Of a DNA stretch of 64,000 bases, positions 16,005 through 24,542 are shown piece after piece. How positions within the stretch are numbered: position 1 is the first letter of the stretch; each line of letters begins with the position of its first letter. The notes beneath the pieces are model-generated. The model worked only from the letters and a program-made list of their open reading frames with translations. It had not been told where the DNA came from and ran no database searches. Both the position numbers and the translations under genes were made by a program. Origin of the DNA: a bacterium (GTDB lineage Bacteria; Chloroflexota; Dehalococcoidia; Tepidiformales; Tepidiformaceae); assembly GCA_003577245.1 (NCBI GenBank), contig QEVS01000002.1, positions 248,001 through 312,000 of the forward strand, read 5' to 3'.

Positions 16005-16897
16005 GGGGCTGCCGCCGGTTTCGGGGCGGATTGGGGGGCGCAACCGTAGTCCCCGAAGGGACCGTCGCGCCAGTCGAGGGCTGCTTTGAGGCCCTTCTCG
16101 CGCCCGATGCGGTGGAACTCGCCGCCGCCGGGGCGAACGCGGCTGAGCTCCTGGATATCGCCACCCACGGCGAGCGAGGTGCGAATACCCATCACCTCGT
16201 AGACGCGGTTCACCTGGCGCTTGGTCATCAGGAGCATGCCCGGGTCGATGTTGGCCATGCGCTCGGCGAAGGCTTCGGTGACGGCGCTCAGGCGGTCGAT
16301 GGGAACGGCCCGGTTGGCCCAGCCGAGCGCCGCGGCTTCGAGGCCCGACACGCTGTCGCCGGTGTAGAGGAGTTCGCGTACCTTGCGCTGGGGCATGTGC
16401 CAGGGGTGGTAGATGATGTCGACGCTGGTGATGGCGCGGACGGCAGGGTAGCCAATGATGGCGTCTTCGGCGACGAACATGAGGTCGCACATGCTTGCCA
16501 GCTCGGTGCCACCCGCCAGGCAGTACCCGTGGACCTAGGCGATTACCGGCTTTGCCAGCTCCCAGATGATCCAGTAGCCAGAGAGGAGGTGCTGGGGCCA
16601 CTGGCCCTGGCCGGGGTTGATGGGACCGACGTTGGGCAGGCCGCTTCTGCGTTCGACGTAGTCGCGGTCTTCTATCGCCTCACGGATGCGAGAGAGGTCG
16701 TAACCTGCGCTGAACCCCCTGCCGGAGCCCCGGATGATGATGGATCGGACATCCGGGTCGGCTTCGAAGTCCTTGAGTGCATCGAAGAGTTCGGAGCGAA
16801 GGTTGTGGCTGAGGGCGTTCATCTTTTCCGGCCGGTTGAGCTGGACGATGCCGATACGCCCCTTCCTGCTGGTGAGAATGTCGCGGTAGTCGGCCAT
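15998..16897 (-). pseudogene. enoyl-CoA hydratase/isomerase interrupted by in-frame TAG
   Basis: Two halves of one crotonase lie in the same frame, separated only by TAG at 16535-16537. The first half (from ATG 16897, MADYRDIL) has VQLNRPEKMNAL and the oxyanion-hole segment GRGFSAGYDLSR. The second half resumes VHGYCLAGGTELASMCDLM and runs to 15998. Together they read KPVIA-stop-VHGYC, where Gln (CAG) is a common residue, so a single C-to-T change explains the break. It could be a real nonsense mutation, a sequencing error or, less likely, readthrough. GACAAT lies 6 nt before the ATG. The gene is divergent from the S9 peptidase. Confidence 0.8.
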
Positions 16898-16991
16898 GGC
16901 CGGATTGTCCGGGTCTCCCGGCGGCTTGTCGAATGCCCCTTGCCGGGGTGTTGGGGCATAATGCGGCCCAAGCAGCCTGTGGAGCCGTGCC

Positions 16992-18932
16992 ATGCGTCCC
17001 ATGACCCCCGGAGACCTCTACGCCATCACGTGGGTGTCCGAATGCGACATCTCGCCCGATGGCCGCCTGGTCGCGTTTACGGCAGCGCGCATGGAACAGG
17101 AGTCCGACACCTACCGTTCGGCCATCTGGGTGGTCGAGGCCACCGGCGGCGACCCGCGGCAGTTCACGGCGGGCTCGAAGCGGGACTCTTCGCCGCGGTT
17201 CTCGCCGGATGGACGCTGGCTGGCCTTCCTTTCGGAGCGGGGCGAAGAGAAGCCGCAGATCTACGTGATGCCCACCGCCGGTGGGGAGGCGCGTCCGGTT
17301 ACGAAGCTGCCGTTGGGTGCGGGCGTGCCAGCCTGGTCACCCGATAGCGCTCACATCGCATTCAGCGCCCGTACGGGCGAGCCGCCCGACCCGGACCCGA
17401 AGAAGGCGAAGCCGTACCGGCGCATCACCAACCTCAAGTACCGCCTCAACGGCGAAGGGTTCACCTACGACCACCGGCGCCACCTGTTCATCGTCGCAAT
17501 CGAACCCGGCTGCGAGCCCCGGCAGATCACCAGCGGGGACTGGGACGACACCCAGCCCGCGTGGTCACCGGATGGGCGCGAGGTGGCCTTCGTCTCAGCC
17601 CGCCACGACGAGCGTGACTTCGACAATACCTCCGACATCTGGGCGGTGCCGGTTGAGGGCGGCGAGCCACGCCTGGTGACAGGGACCGATGGCGGTTGCG
17701 GGGCGCCCTCGTGGTCACCCGATGGGACGGAGATCGCGCACATCTTCACGCCGGTGTGGCCCTCAAACTCGACACTGCGGCTGGCGAACAGCCGGGGAGG
17801 TGGCCTGCGGCCGATCGACCCTGGATTCGACCGGGCGACGGGCGCCGGGGCATTGCCGGGTGCGGTAGCCCTGCCGGCCTGGCTTCCCGGCGGGGCTGTG
17901 CTGAGCCTGGCGCAGGACCGGGGAACGGCTTCGCCCATCATTGCCGGGGAGCACGAGGGGACGCGCTGGGTCAGCCAGGGGCGAAGGATGGCCGGCTGGT
18001 ATTCGGTCGCAAAGGATGGACGCACGGCTGCGATCGTTTCGACGAGCGTGACGCGGCCGGCGGAGGTGTTCGTGCTCGACCTGGAGAGCGGACAAGAGCG
18101 CCAGGTCACGAACATGAATGCGAAGTGGCTGGAGGAGGTGGAACTGGCGCCGGCCGAGCACCTGGCGGTTCCGACGGCCGAGGGGGTAGAGGTGGATTGC
18201 TGGTTCATGAAGCCGGCGGGCATGGCCGAAGGGCAGACGTACCCGGTTCTCCTGAATGTCCACGGGGGACCTTTCGGCCAGTACGGCGAGGGGTTCTTCG
18301 ATGAGTTCCAGGTGTATTCCGGCGCCGGGTACGGGGTGGTGTTCTGCAATCCGCGCGGCAGCTCGGGACAGGACACCGCGTTTGGCCGCGCCCTGGTCGG
18401 CGACATGGGCGGACCCGACTACCACGACGTGATGGCGGCATTTGAGGCAGCCCTAACGCGCATGCCCTGGGCGGACCAGTCGCGCCTTGGGATCATGGGG
18501 GGGAGCTATGGCGGCTTCATGACAACCTGGGCGATTGGGCACACGAACCGGTTTAAGGCAGCCTGCAGCGAGAGGGCCGTAAACGACTGGTACTCGATGC
18601 AGGGCGCAAGCGACATCGGGTCGGTATTCAACAGGAACTACCTTGGCGATGAGGCGACCATCCAGGAGGACCTGGAAGCGTTGCTCAGGCAGTCGCCGCT
18701 CACGTACGCGAAGAACATCGAGACTCCCGTACTCATCCTCCACTCTGAAGATGACCTGCGGTGCCCGATGTCGCAGGCGGAGCAGCTGTGGGTTGTTCTG
18801 AAGCAGCGGCGCAAGGACGTGGAGTTCGTGCGGTTCCCCGATGAGAACCACGAGATGTCGCGCTCCGGGCGGCCGAGCCATCGGCGCGACCGCTTTGACG
18901 TGATCCTCGACTACTTCGCGCGGAAGCTGTGA
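16992..18932 (+). CDS. S9 family peptidase (prolyl oligopeptidase / acylaminoacyl peptidase type)
   Basis: The 646-aa protein has an N-terminal beta-propeller with repeated WSPDG units (for example DISPDGRLVAF, FSPDGRWLAF, AWSPDGREVAF) and a C-terminal alpha/beta-hydrolase domain. The nucleophile elbow is GGSYGGFMTTW (Ser in about residue 500), the Asp lies in HSEDDLRCPM and the His in PDENHEMSR. It should cleave short peptides or N-acylated peptides in the cytoplasm, as no signal peptide is seen. The start is ATG 16992 with a CATAAT box 30 nt upstream and TGGAG in the leader. ATG 17001 is possible. Confidence 0.92.
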   Translation: MRPMTPGDLYAITWVSECDISPDGRLVAFTAARMEQESDTYRSAIWVVEATGGDPRQFTAGSKRDSSPRFSPDGRWLAFLSERGEEKPQIYVMPTAGGEARPVTKLPLGAGVPAWSPDSAHIAFSARTGEPPDPDPKKAKPYRRITNLKYRLNGEGFTYDHRRHLFIVAIEPGCEPRQITSGDWDDTQPAWSPDGREVAFVSARHDERDFDNTSDIWAVPVEGGEPRLVTGTDGGCGAPSWSPDGTEIAHIFTPVWPSNSTLRLANSRGGGLRPIDPGFDRATGAGALPGAVALPAWLPGGAVLSLAQDRGTASPIIAGEHEGTRWVSQGRRMAGWYSVAKDGRTAAIVSTSVTRPAEVFVLDLESGQERQVTNMNAKWLEEVELAPAEHLAVPTAEGVEVDCWFMKPAGMAEGQTYPVLLNVHGGPFGQYGEGFFDEFQVYSGAGYGVVFCNPRGSSGQDTAFGRALVGDMGGPDYHDVMAAFEAALTRMPWADQSRLGIMGGSYGGFMTTWAIGHTNRFKAACSERAVNDWYSMQGASDIGSVFNRNYLGDEATIQEDLEALLRQSPLTYAKNIETPVLILHSEDDLRCPMSQAEQLWVVLKQRRKDVEFVRFPDENHEMSRSGRPSHRRDRFDVILDYFARKL

Positions 18933-18988
18933 GGGCATCGCCAGCGGCGGTTGGCTCGCGCCTTCCCGGCCGGACGTGAGGTCAGCCG

Positions 18989-19552
18989 ATGCCAGGCACC
19001 AACGAGGAGGCTGCAGAGGGGATCTTCCGGCTGCGCGACGGGCACGAGGTGGTCATCCGAGGCATCCGTCCGGATGACTGGACAAGGCTGACGGAGCTTC
19101 ACAGGCGTCTTTCCGCGGAGACGCAGCGCTTGCGGTTCTTCGTGCGGATGGCGCGGCTCAGGCCCGCGTTCGCAAAGCAGCTGGCGACGGTTGACTTCGT
19201 CGATCGGGCTGCATTTGTTGCCTGCGACCCGGCGAGCGGAGATCTGCACGCGGTCGGCCGCTACGAGCGGGTGACGCCCAATGCGGCAGCGATCGCCTTC
19301 GTGGTGGAAGACCGCTTCCAGGGCCGGGGGCTCGGGCCTGAACTCTTTGATCGGCTGGTGGCGCTGGCGCGCCGGAACGGGATCGGCGAATTCCGGGCGG
19401 AGGTGCTGGTGGAGAATCGCCGCATGATCTCGCTGCTGAAAGAGGCCGGCTATCCCTGCGGTACCTCCGTTGACGGCACCGTCGAAACACTGGTGCTGGA
19501 CATTGGCGCGGAACGGGCGCCGGCTACTCCGCCAGGTGAAGGGCAAGGTTGA
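18989..19552 (+). CDS. GNAT family N-acetyltransferase
   Basis: The 187-aa protein has the GNAT acetyl-CoA-binding motif A as AFVVEDRFQGRGLGPELFDRL at about residues 100-120. The N-terminal RLRDGHEVVIRGIRPDDWTRLTELHRRLS resembles the acetyltransferase domain of protein lysine acetyltransferases fused to acetyl-CoA synthetase-like proteins, but here it is a stand-alone domain. A GAGGTC site precedes the ATG. The 3' end overlaps the convergent pepA gene by 29 nt, so the two transcripts would be antisense there. The substrate is unknown. Confidence 0.85.
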   Translation: MPGTNEEAAEGIFRLRDGHEVVIRGIRPDDWTRLTELHRRLSAETQRLRFFVRMARLRPAFAKQLATVDFVDRAAFVACDPASGDLHAVGRYERVTPNAAAIAFVVEDRFQGRGLGPELFDRLVALARRNGIGEFRAEVLVENRRMISLLKEAGYPCGTSVDGTVETLVLDIGAERAPATPPGEGQG

Positions 19553-21035
19553 TCAGTGACCGGACGCCGTAGCCGGTGGCGCCCTTCGTCACCCAGCCAC
19601 GGTCCTTGTCGCCGATATCGACGCCCGCGATGTCCATATGTACCCATGGGGTATCACCGACAAAGCGCTCAATGAACTTGGCGCCGACGATGGTGCCCGC
19701 GCCGCGGTTGCCCGTGCCGGTGTTCTTGATGTCGGCCACGTCGCTTTTCACCAGCTCGTCGTATTCCTTGAACATGGGCAGGCGCCAGGTCTTCTCACCA
19801 GCTGCGGCGGCGGCGGCCTCGACCTTCGCGGCCAGTTCGCCGTTGTTGGTCATGATGCCGTAGCAGACGTCACCCAGGGCGGTGGTCACGGCGCCCGTGA
19901 GGGTGGCAATATCGACCACCCGCTTCGCGCCCAGCTCACGTGCCCAGCAGACGGCATCGGCCAGCACCAGGCGGCCTTCAGCGTCGGTGTTGAGGATCTC
20001 GATGGTTGTGCCATTCATGGCGGTGACAACATCGCCCGGCCTGGTGGCGGCGCTACCGGGCATGTTCTCGGTGCAGGGGGCAATCCCCACCACGTTGAGC
20101 GCGGGCTTGAGGACGGCTATTCCCTCCATAGCGGCGATGACGGCGGCGGCGCCCGTCATGTCGGCCTTCATGGCGTCCATGCCGGCGGCGGGCTTGATGC
20201 TGATGCCCCCGGTGTCGAAGGTGATGCCCTTTCCCACGAGCGCGAGGTCGTAGCCGTCGCCGCCGGTGCGCCCCCGGTAGGCGATGCGGAGCAATTTGGG
20301 TGGCTGTGCGCTGCCCTTCGCCACGGAAAGGAGCGAACCCATGCCCTTGCGTTCCATATCCGCGCGCTCCAGGGCTTCGAATTCGAGACCGGCGGCCTCG
20401 GCCACCTGGCGAGCACGGCCGGCCAGGGCTGACGGGGTGAGGTGGTTCGCAGGCTCGTTGGCGAGGTCGCGCTGGAGGTTGGTGGCGCGGGCCATGACCA
20501 CGCCGCGGGCGACGGCGGGGACGATCTCGGCCGCCTTCGACGGGTTGTTTTCGAGCAGGACGACGGTTTCGACCTCGCCGTTCTCCTCTTCCTTTGCGGA
20601 CTTGTAGGTGGTAAAGCGGTAGGACCCGAGGAGCGAGCCTTCGGCGATGGCCTGCGCACAGGCGGCCGCGGGAAGGCCTGCAATCCCGGCGCCGTGGACA
20701 ATGGATGCCACGGTCTTAACCCCCGGGCGGCGCAGGGCGCGGACGACGTTCGCGGAGAGGTTGCGGATGGCGTCGACGTCGAACTCCTGTTGCCTGCCAA
20801 GGCCTGCGACCACGACCCGGGGCGACGGGATTTTGCCCAGGGTGTGAACCACGGTGATCTCACCGCTCTTGCCCCTGATATCGCCCTGGGCGATGAGGCG
20901 CGAGATGGCGCCATCAAGCGCCCGGTCGACAGCCCCGGTGGCGCCGCCGGGCGAGGTCACGCCTTCGAAGAGATTGACGACAATGGCATCGGCAGCAGAG
21001 AGCGTGATGTCGCCGGTTTCGGCACGGATTTCCAA
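19524..21035 (-). CDS. pepA: leucyl aminopeptidase (M17)
   Basis: This 503-aa metallo-aminopeptidase releases N-terminal amino acids in the cytoplasm and forms hexamers in the family. The signature NTDAEGRLVLADAV is present, as are GKGITFDTGGISIKP with the metal-binding Lys and Asp, and MKADMTGAAAVIAAM. The N-terminal domain is typical of M17. It starts at TTG 21035 with GGAGG about 9 nt upstream, giving MEIRAETGDITLS. The gene stands alone, with a converging acetyltransferase at its 3' end. Confidence 0.94.
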   Translation of the reverse strand: MEIRAETGDITLSAADAIVVNLFEGVTSPGGATGAVDRALDGAISRLIAQGDIRGKSGEITVVHTLGKIPSPRVVVAGLGRQQEFDVDAIRNLSANVVRALRRPGVKTVASIVHGAGIAGLPAAACAQAIAEGSLLGSYRFTTYKSAKEEENGEVETVVLLENNPSKAAEIVPAVARGVVMARATNLQRDLANEPANHLTPSALAGRARQVAEAAGLEFEALERADMERKGMGSLLSVAKGSAQPPKLLRIAYRGRTGGDGYDLALVGKGITFDTGGISIKPAAGMDAMKADMTGAAAVIAAMEGIAVLKPALNVVGIAPCTENMPGSAATRPGDVVTAMNGTTIEILNTDAEGRLVLADAVCWARELGAKRVVDIATLTGAVTTALGDVCYGIMTNNGELAAKVEAAAAAAGEKTWRLPMFKEYDELVKSDVADIKNTGTGNRGAGTIVGAKFIERFVGDTPWVHMDIAGVDIGDKDRGWVTKGATGYGVRSLINLALHLAE

Positions 21036-21121
21036 GGCTGGGGCCTCCGGGGAGTGTCATTACATTGACGACTGTGGCTCTGAGTGTAGCGGCCGGGAAA
21101 GGGCGGGGGCAAAATCGGCAT

Positions 21122-21961
21122 ATGGCGATCGAGGACCCGGTGAGGCCGGCGGCGAGCAGGTCAGCAGCCCGGGAGCGCACAGCATGGTTGTGGCGCTCGA
21201 CGCAGCGAATCGGGCTGCACGAGGTGGTAGTGGTTGTGGTCTCGTTCCTCATCTACTTCGTCATCCGCGGGCTGGTGGTGGGACGAGCGGGAGAGGCGAT
21301 GGTTCGCGGCATCAGGCTCATAGAGCTGGAGCAGCGGCTGGGGATCTACTGGGAATTGGAGATGCAGTCGTGGATCCTGGACAGCTACTGGCTCATCAAG
21401 GCCATGAACTGGGTGTACTTCTGGGGGCACATGCCGCTGGTGATCGTCTTCGCGGTGTGGTTGTGGGTGTGGCACCGGCACACGTACACGCTGGTGCGCA
21501 ACGCCTTCCTTGCCTCGGGGGCGATTGGAGTGGTGGTGTACTGGCTCTACCCGGTGGCGCCGCCGCGGCTCATCCCATTCGCCGGATTCATGGATACGAT
21601 GGCGATGTTCGACCGGGTGGGCTACAACGCCCAGGAGACGAAGGGGCTGGTGAACCAGTTCGCGGCCGTGCCGAGCCTGCACTTCGGCTGGTCGATGCTG
21701 CTGGGGCTGGCGGTGGCGTGGGTGGGGAAGCGGCCCCTTCTCTGGGTGTTCGGCATCGCCTGGCCCGTGGCCATGTTCTTCGCCGTCGTGATGACGGGGA
21801 ACCACTTCATCCTGGATGCGGTGATCGGTGGAGCGGTCTCGTTTGCGGGCCTGGGAATCGCGATAGGGCTGGAGCGGGCGCGACCGCGGGTGGTGGCGTG
21901 GGCGAAGGGGCGCTTGGGGGCCCGCGGCGTGGAGGCGACAGCGCGGGCTTCCCCGCAGTGA
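21122..21961 (+). CDS. PAP2 superfamily membrane protein (Aur1/Ipt1-like)
   Basis: The 279-aa protein has about six membrane helices. The active-site motifs of the PAP2/inositolphosphotransferase-like group are visible as VPSLHFGWS (His of motif 2, about residue 184) and GNHFILDAVIG (His and Asp of motif 3, about residue 226). These enzymes remove phosphate from, or transfer head groups to, lipid substrates at the membrane. ATG 21122 was chosen (MAIEDPVRPAA); the open frame upstream is not protein-like. CAAAAT lies 6 nt before the ATG. Confidence 0.85.
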   Translation: MAIEDPVRPAASRSAARERTAWLWRSTQRIGLHEVVVVVVSFLIYFVIRGLVVGRAGEAMVRGIRLIELEQRLGIYWELEMQSWILDSYWLIKAMNWVYFWGHMPLVIVFAVWLWVWHRHTYTLVRNAFLASGAIGVVVYWLYPVAPPRLIPFAGFMDTMAMFDRVGYNAQETKGLVNQFAAVPSLHFGWSMLLGLAVAWVGKRPLLWVFGIAWPVAMFFAVVMTGNHFILDAVIGGAVSFAGLGIAIGLERARPRVVAWAKGRLGARGVEATARASPQ

Positions 21962-22066
21962 TTTGCAGTGAATTGACTTAGCCTGTCTTGAATCGCATTG
22001 CCGGCTGTGCTAGACCGTTGCCAGTCCCCGTGTAGGCCCTTGAGCCGGGGGGGCAAGAGCAGAGCG

Positions 22067-22386
22067 ATGCACGAACCCCGGGAGGTGCTGCGCATTCTTG
22101 GCCAGCGCCATTTCCACGACCTCGGCGACTACCTCCAGCACCTCATCGCCGCTATCTGCGTGGGCTGGTCGCCAAAGGCGATGGCGACGAGCGGCAAGAG
22201 CGAGAGGACCTGCTCCGCCACCTTCAGGCGCTGGCGGAGCAGGTCCTCGATCCCACCGGCATTGAGCCCACTCGCGACTTCCTGCGCACCTGGGCCGAGC
22301 TGCACAACGCCTGCTGCACTGCGCCCGCCTTCGCGCTGATCAACGGAAATCGCGTGTATGACACTTTTCGCCAGACAGGCGCGTAG
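22067..22386 (+). pseudogene. small unknown gene with a frameshift
   Basis: The reading frame from ATG 22067 (MHEPREVLRILGQRHFHDL) has strongly GC-biased third positions until about 22147, then loses that bias. The bias resumes in another frame from about 22150 (YLRGLVAKGDGDERQERED) to TAG at 22386. Adding one base, for example a C at the CC of 22149-22150, joins the two into a protein of about 106 aa rich in Arg/Glu/His that ends NGNRVYDTFRQTGA. It is either a recent pseudogene or a one-base error in the assembly. No family is recognised. Confidence 0.55.
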
Positions 22387-22521
22387 GGAGGGGCGAGAAC
22401 CTGCGACGAGGGCCGCCCAGCACCGGCACTGTGCCCGCAGGGTCGCGCCCGACGCCGCCATCGGCGGGTGCGGCAGGCTGGGAAGGCGGCTTGAGAGCGA
22501 GACCAAAGTGGAGGGCACGGG

Positions 22522-22659
22522 ATGGACCTCAAGCCTCGTATGTTCAAGAGGCGGCGCGTCCTGGGTGCGGGGGCGACACTCATCGCGAGCGCAGCGGCCG
22601 CGGCCGGCCACCCGCATTCGCCGCATTCGGCTGATGGCGACCGTGATTGCCGGCTATGA
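22522..22659 (+). CDS. short ORF with Tat/Sec-like N-terminus, possibly truncated
   Basis: The 45-codon ORF begins MDLKPRMFKRRRVLGAGATL and continues into an Ala-rich hydrophobic stretch, resembling a twin-arginine or Sec signal peptide. It then ends after a short His-rich tail. It overlaps the next ORF by 26 nt in another frame. It looks like the 5' end of an exported protein whose remainder is lost or out of frame. A real 45-aa product is possible but unproved. Confidence 0.3.
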   Translation: MDLKPRMFKRRRVLGAGATLIASAAAAAGHPHSPHSADGDRDCRL

Positions 22660-22915
22660 GCTGTTGCCAGGTGCGACTCTCGGAGCTGCAGTTCTGGCTG
22701 GTGGTTCGCCTGGTCCTCTCAGGGCCGACACGATTGCGGCAGTCGTTGCTACGACCATGCTGGCCTTCGCCCTGGGTCAGATCTGGCTTTGGCGAGTTCG
22801 CGGCCGAAAGACGCGGTGCGGGTGCTTCGGAGCCGAATCGGTGGTTGGATGGCGATCCATTGGGCGCGCGGGCTTGCTTGTCGCAGTGTGCATTCCGGGG
22901 CTTGTTCTCGGCTGA
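22634..22915 (+). CDS. MauE/DoxX-like membrane protein fragment
   Basis: The 93-aa product starts at ATG 22634 (MATVIAGYELLPG). It contains two hydrophobic helices, with the signature TRCGCFGAESVVGWRSIGRAGLL at the end, which resembles the C-terminal part of methylamine-utilisation MauE-type membrane proteins (CGCFG...VGW...R). The first helix expected for that family is missing, so the gene is probably truncated or frameshifted upstream, consistent with the disturbed ORFs between 22067 and 22659. MauE-type proteins support disulphide formation or electron transfer at the membrane. That role is inferred only. Confidence 0.5.
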   Translation: MATVIAGYELLPGATLGAAVLAGGSPGPLRADTIAAVVATTMLAFALGQIWLWRVRGRKTRCGCFGAESVVGWRSIGRAGLLVAVCIPGLVLG

Positions 22916-22974
22916 GTGGAGCGCCAGCCGCGATAGCCTTCACCCAACCCTGCCCCGAGGAGCGAACTTGAGAC

Positions 22975-23655
22975 ATGAATGTGATTGACGAAAACACTGC
23001 CGCCCGCGGCGCTCGATCTCAGCGCAGGCGCCCGCTGTTGCTGGCCTGTGCTCTCGCCGGAATGGCTGCGCTGTCCTGCGATGGCGACGCCGCAACCACC
23101 GGGGACGAGGCAACGCCGGCTCCCAACTCCACTGCCACGTTCAGCCCGAGCCCGGCCCAAACGCGCCTCGAAGAACTGCCCGCTGTCGTGGTGGTGGTTC
23201 GAGACGCCTTCCTTCAACGCGACGTCGACCAGCTGGTTGGACTCACGTCGCCAGTGTCCCTGCCCTGCGTGGCCGAGGTCACGGACAAGGTCAAGGGCCC
23301 GGTCTGCCCGGCAGGGGTCTCGCCCGGGACAGCCGTGCAGGCGCTCCCGTTCGCCGTCTGCCAGGGTGGCTGGACCACGGACTTCCCTGAGGCGTTCGCT
23401 CGCATGACAGAGCGGGCAGGCCGTCTCGCCGTGGTGGCCGAGATGGGGAAGGCGCCTGCGGACTGGCCCCAGGCGTACACATACGGCGATCTGCTGCTCG
23501 TATTCGAGCCCCGGGACGAACCGAAGTCCATTGACGCTGTCGCGATCTACGTCGAGGACGGGCGCATCGTGAGGGCGCAGAACGGCTGCCGTACGGTGGA
23601 GGGATTCGTCAACCAGGATGACCCGAAGCCAACCGTGTTGTGGACGGCGCAGTAG
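22975..23655 (+). CDS. lipoprotein, hypothetical
   Basis: The 226-aa protein has a basic N-terminus, a hydrophobic core LLLACALAGMAALSC with a lipobox ending at Cys, then a Thr/Pro-rich linker and a compact domain. The domain has several Cys residues (LPCVAEV, VCPAGVS, VCQGGW, NGCRTVEG) and an alternating beta pattern (LLLVFEP, AVAIYVEDGRIV). It should be anchored on the outer face of the membrane. No family was recognised. Its stop abuts the convergent YtfJ-like gene. Confidence 0.65.
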   Translation: MNVIDENTAARGARSQRRRPLLLACALAGMAALSCDGDAATTGDEATPAPNSTATFSPSPAQTRLEELPAVVVVVRDAFLQRDVDQLVGLTSPVSLPCVAEVTDKVKGPVCPAGVSPGTAVQALPFAVCQGGWTTDFPEAFARMTERAGRLAVVAEMGKAPADWPQAYTYGDLLLVFEPRDEPKSIDAVAIYVEDGRIVRAQNGCRTVEGFVNQDDPKPTVLWTAQ

Positions 23656-24072
23656 CTACCGCAAGAGCGCCCTCAGACCGCGCAGCACAAGCCACGCGCT
23701 AATCGCGCTGGCGACCACCAGTGGCCAGAGCGAGACGGGGTCCCTGATTTCGTGGAAGGTGGCGTGACCGTCGCGGATTTCGATGAAGCCGAGCGGCGCG
23801 GCACTCAGGCCGCCGCCACCACCGGCGCCCTGGCCGTGGTCGCTCTCGTAGCCATCCTCTTCGCCACCAGAACCCGCGCCGCCGCCGAACCCCCAGCGCA
23901 CCTTCGCGACCGGGATAACGGTCACCCCATCGCGCTCAATCGGGTCGCCAAAGATGGTGCGGGAAGATGCCCGCCCACCGATGCGTTCGACGAGGTTGTC
24001 GATGAACGAGGTCAGCGGGCCCGTGGCAGCAGCCCGGGCCTCAGCGGCGGCGGCGTCAAATTCGAGCGTCAT
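23656..24072 (-). CDS. YtfJ/GerW-family protein with C-terminal membrane helix
   Basis: ATG 24072 gives a 138-aa protein. The stretch TIFGDPIERDGVTVIPVAKVRWGFGGGAGSG, followed after a Gly-rich segment by PLGFIEIRDG, is the hallmark of the YtfJ (GerW) family first described in Bacillus spores. A C-terminal helix (LWPLVVASAISAWLVL) suggests membrane anchoring. Homologues occur widely in non-sporulating bacteria, and no sporulation genes lie nearby, so a germination role should not be assumed. A GGGAG site lies upstream. Confidence 0.8.
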   Translation of the reverse strand: MTLEFDAAAAEARAAATGPLTSFIDNLVERIGGRASSRTIFGDPIERDGVTVIPVAKVRWGFGGGAGSGGEEDGYESDHGQGAGGGGGLSAAPLGFIEIRDGHATFHEIRDPVSLWPLVVASAISAWLVLRGLRALLR

Positions 24073-24206
24073 TGCCTGGCTCCCAGAACGGGATTGCTGG
24101 CCACAGGGTAGCAGGTTGAGAGAAGGACGGTCCGCCGGGCAGGCATTCCTTGACAGGGTCGCGAGCAAACGTAGGCTTGGCTTACTCCCGGATGGGGTAA
24201 GTGCCA

Positions 24207-24458
24207 ATGTCTGTAGTTGGGTGGGTGCTAATTGAGACCGAAGTGGGCCGGGCGCGTGCTGTGGCGGAAGCGGTTGCGGCGATCCGGTACCCGGGGCTGC
24301 AGGTCCTGGCGGCGGATACGGTGACCGGTCCACACGACGTGATTGCGCGGTTCGAGGCGGCCGATCTCGATACTTTCAACTCCGCGATGGAGAGCACGGT
24401 GGAGGCAATCCCCGGTGTGGAGCATACGGTGACCTGTATGGCGTTCCATGCCGGCTAG
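24207..24458 (+). CDS. stand-alone Lrp/AsnC ligand-binding (RAM) domain protein
   Basis: The 83-aa protein is only the C-terminal effector domain of Lrp/AsnC regulators: VGWVLIETEVGRARAVAEAV, PGLQVLAADTVTGPHDVIARFEAADL and an ending GVEHTVTCMAF. There is no DNA-binding helix-turn-helix. Such orphan domains bind amino acids or assemble with full-length Lrp proteins. ATG 24207 was chosen because GGGG lies about 9 nt upstream; GTG 24201 is an alternative. It lies between the divergent YtfJ-like gene and a MerR regulator. Confidence 0.8.
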   Translation: MSVVGWVLIETEVGRARAVAEAVAAIRYPGLQVLAADTVTGPHDVIARFEAADLDTFNSAMESTVEAIPGVEHTVTCMAFHAG

Positions 24459-24503
24459 CCTCGGCGCCGGTCCTTGCAGGGGCCAGGCAAACGCGAGCGG
24501 ACA

Positions 24504-24519
24504 TTGACGTGCGCGTCAA
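24504..24519 (+). promoter_or_regulatory. operator dyad upstream of merR-type gene
   Basis: TTGACG (24504-24509) and CGTCAA (24514-24519) form a perfect dyad with a 4-nt centre. The left arm is also a consensus -35 hexamer. A TAAGAT box (24531-24536) follows, 6 nt before the ATG at 24543. This suggests autoregulation by the MerR-type protein, which is inferred. Confidence 0.6.
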
Positions 24520-24542
24520 GGTAAATAGATTAAGATAGACAC

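Noticed and set aside
16535..16537. TAG codon as pyrrolysine or programmed readthrough
   Set aside because: No downstream insertion structure or pyl gene is visible. A point mutation or sequencing error from CAG is simpler.
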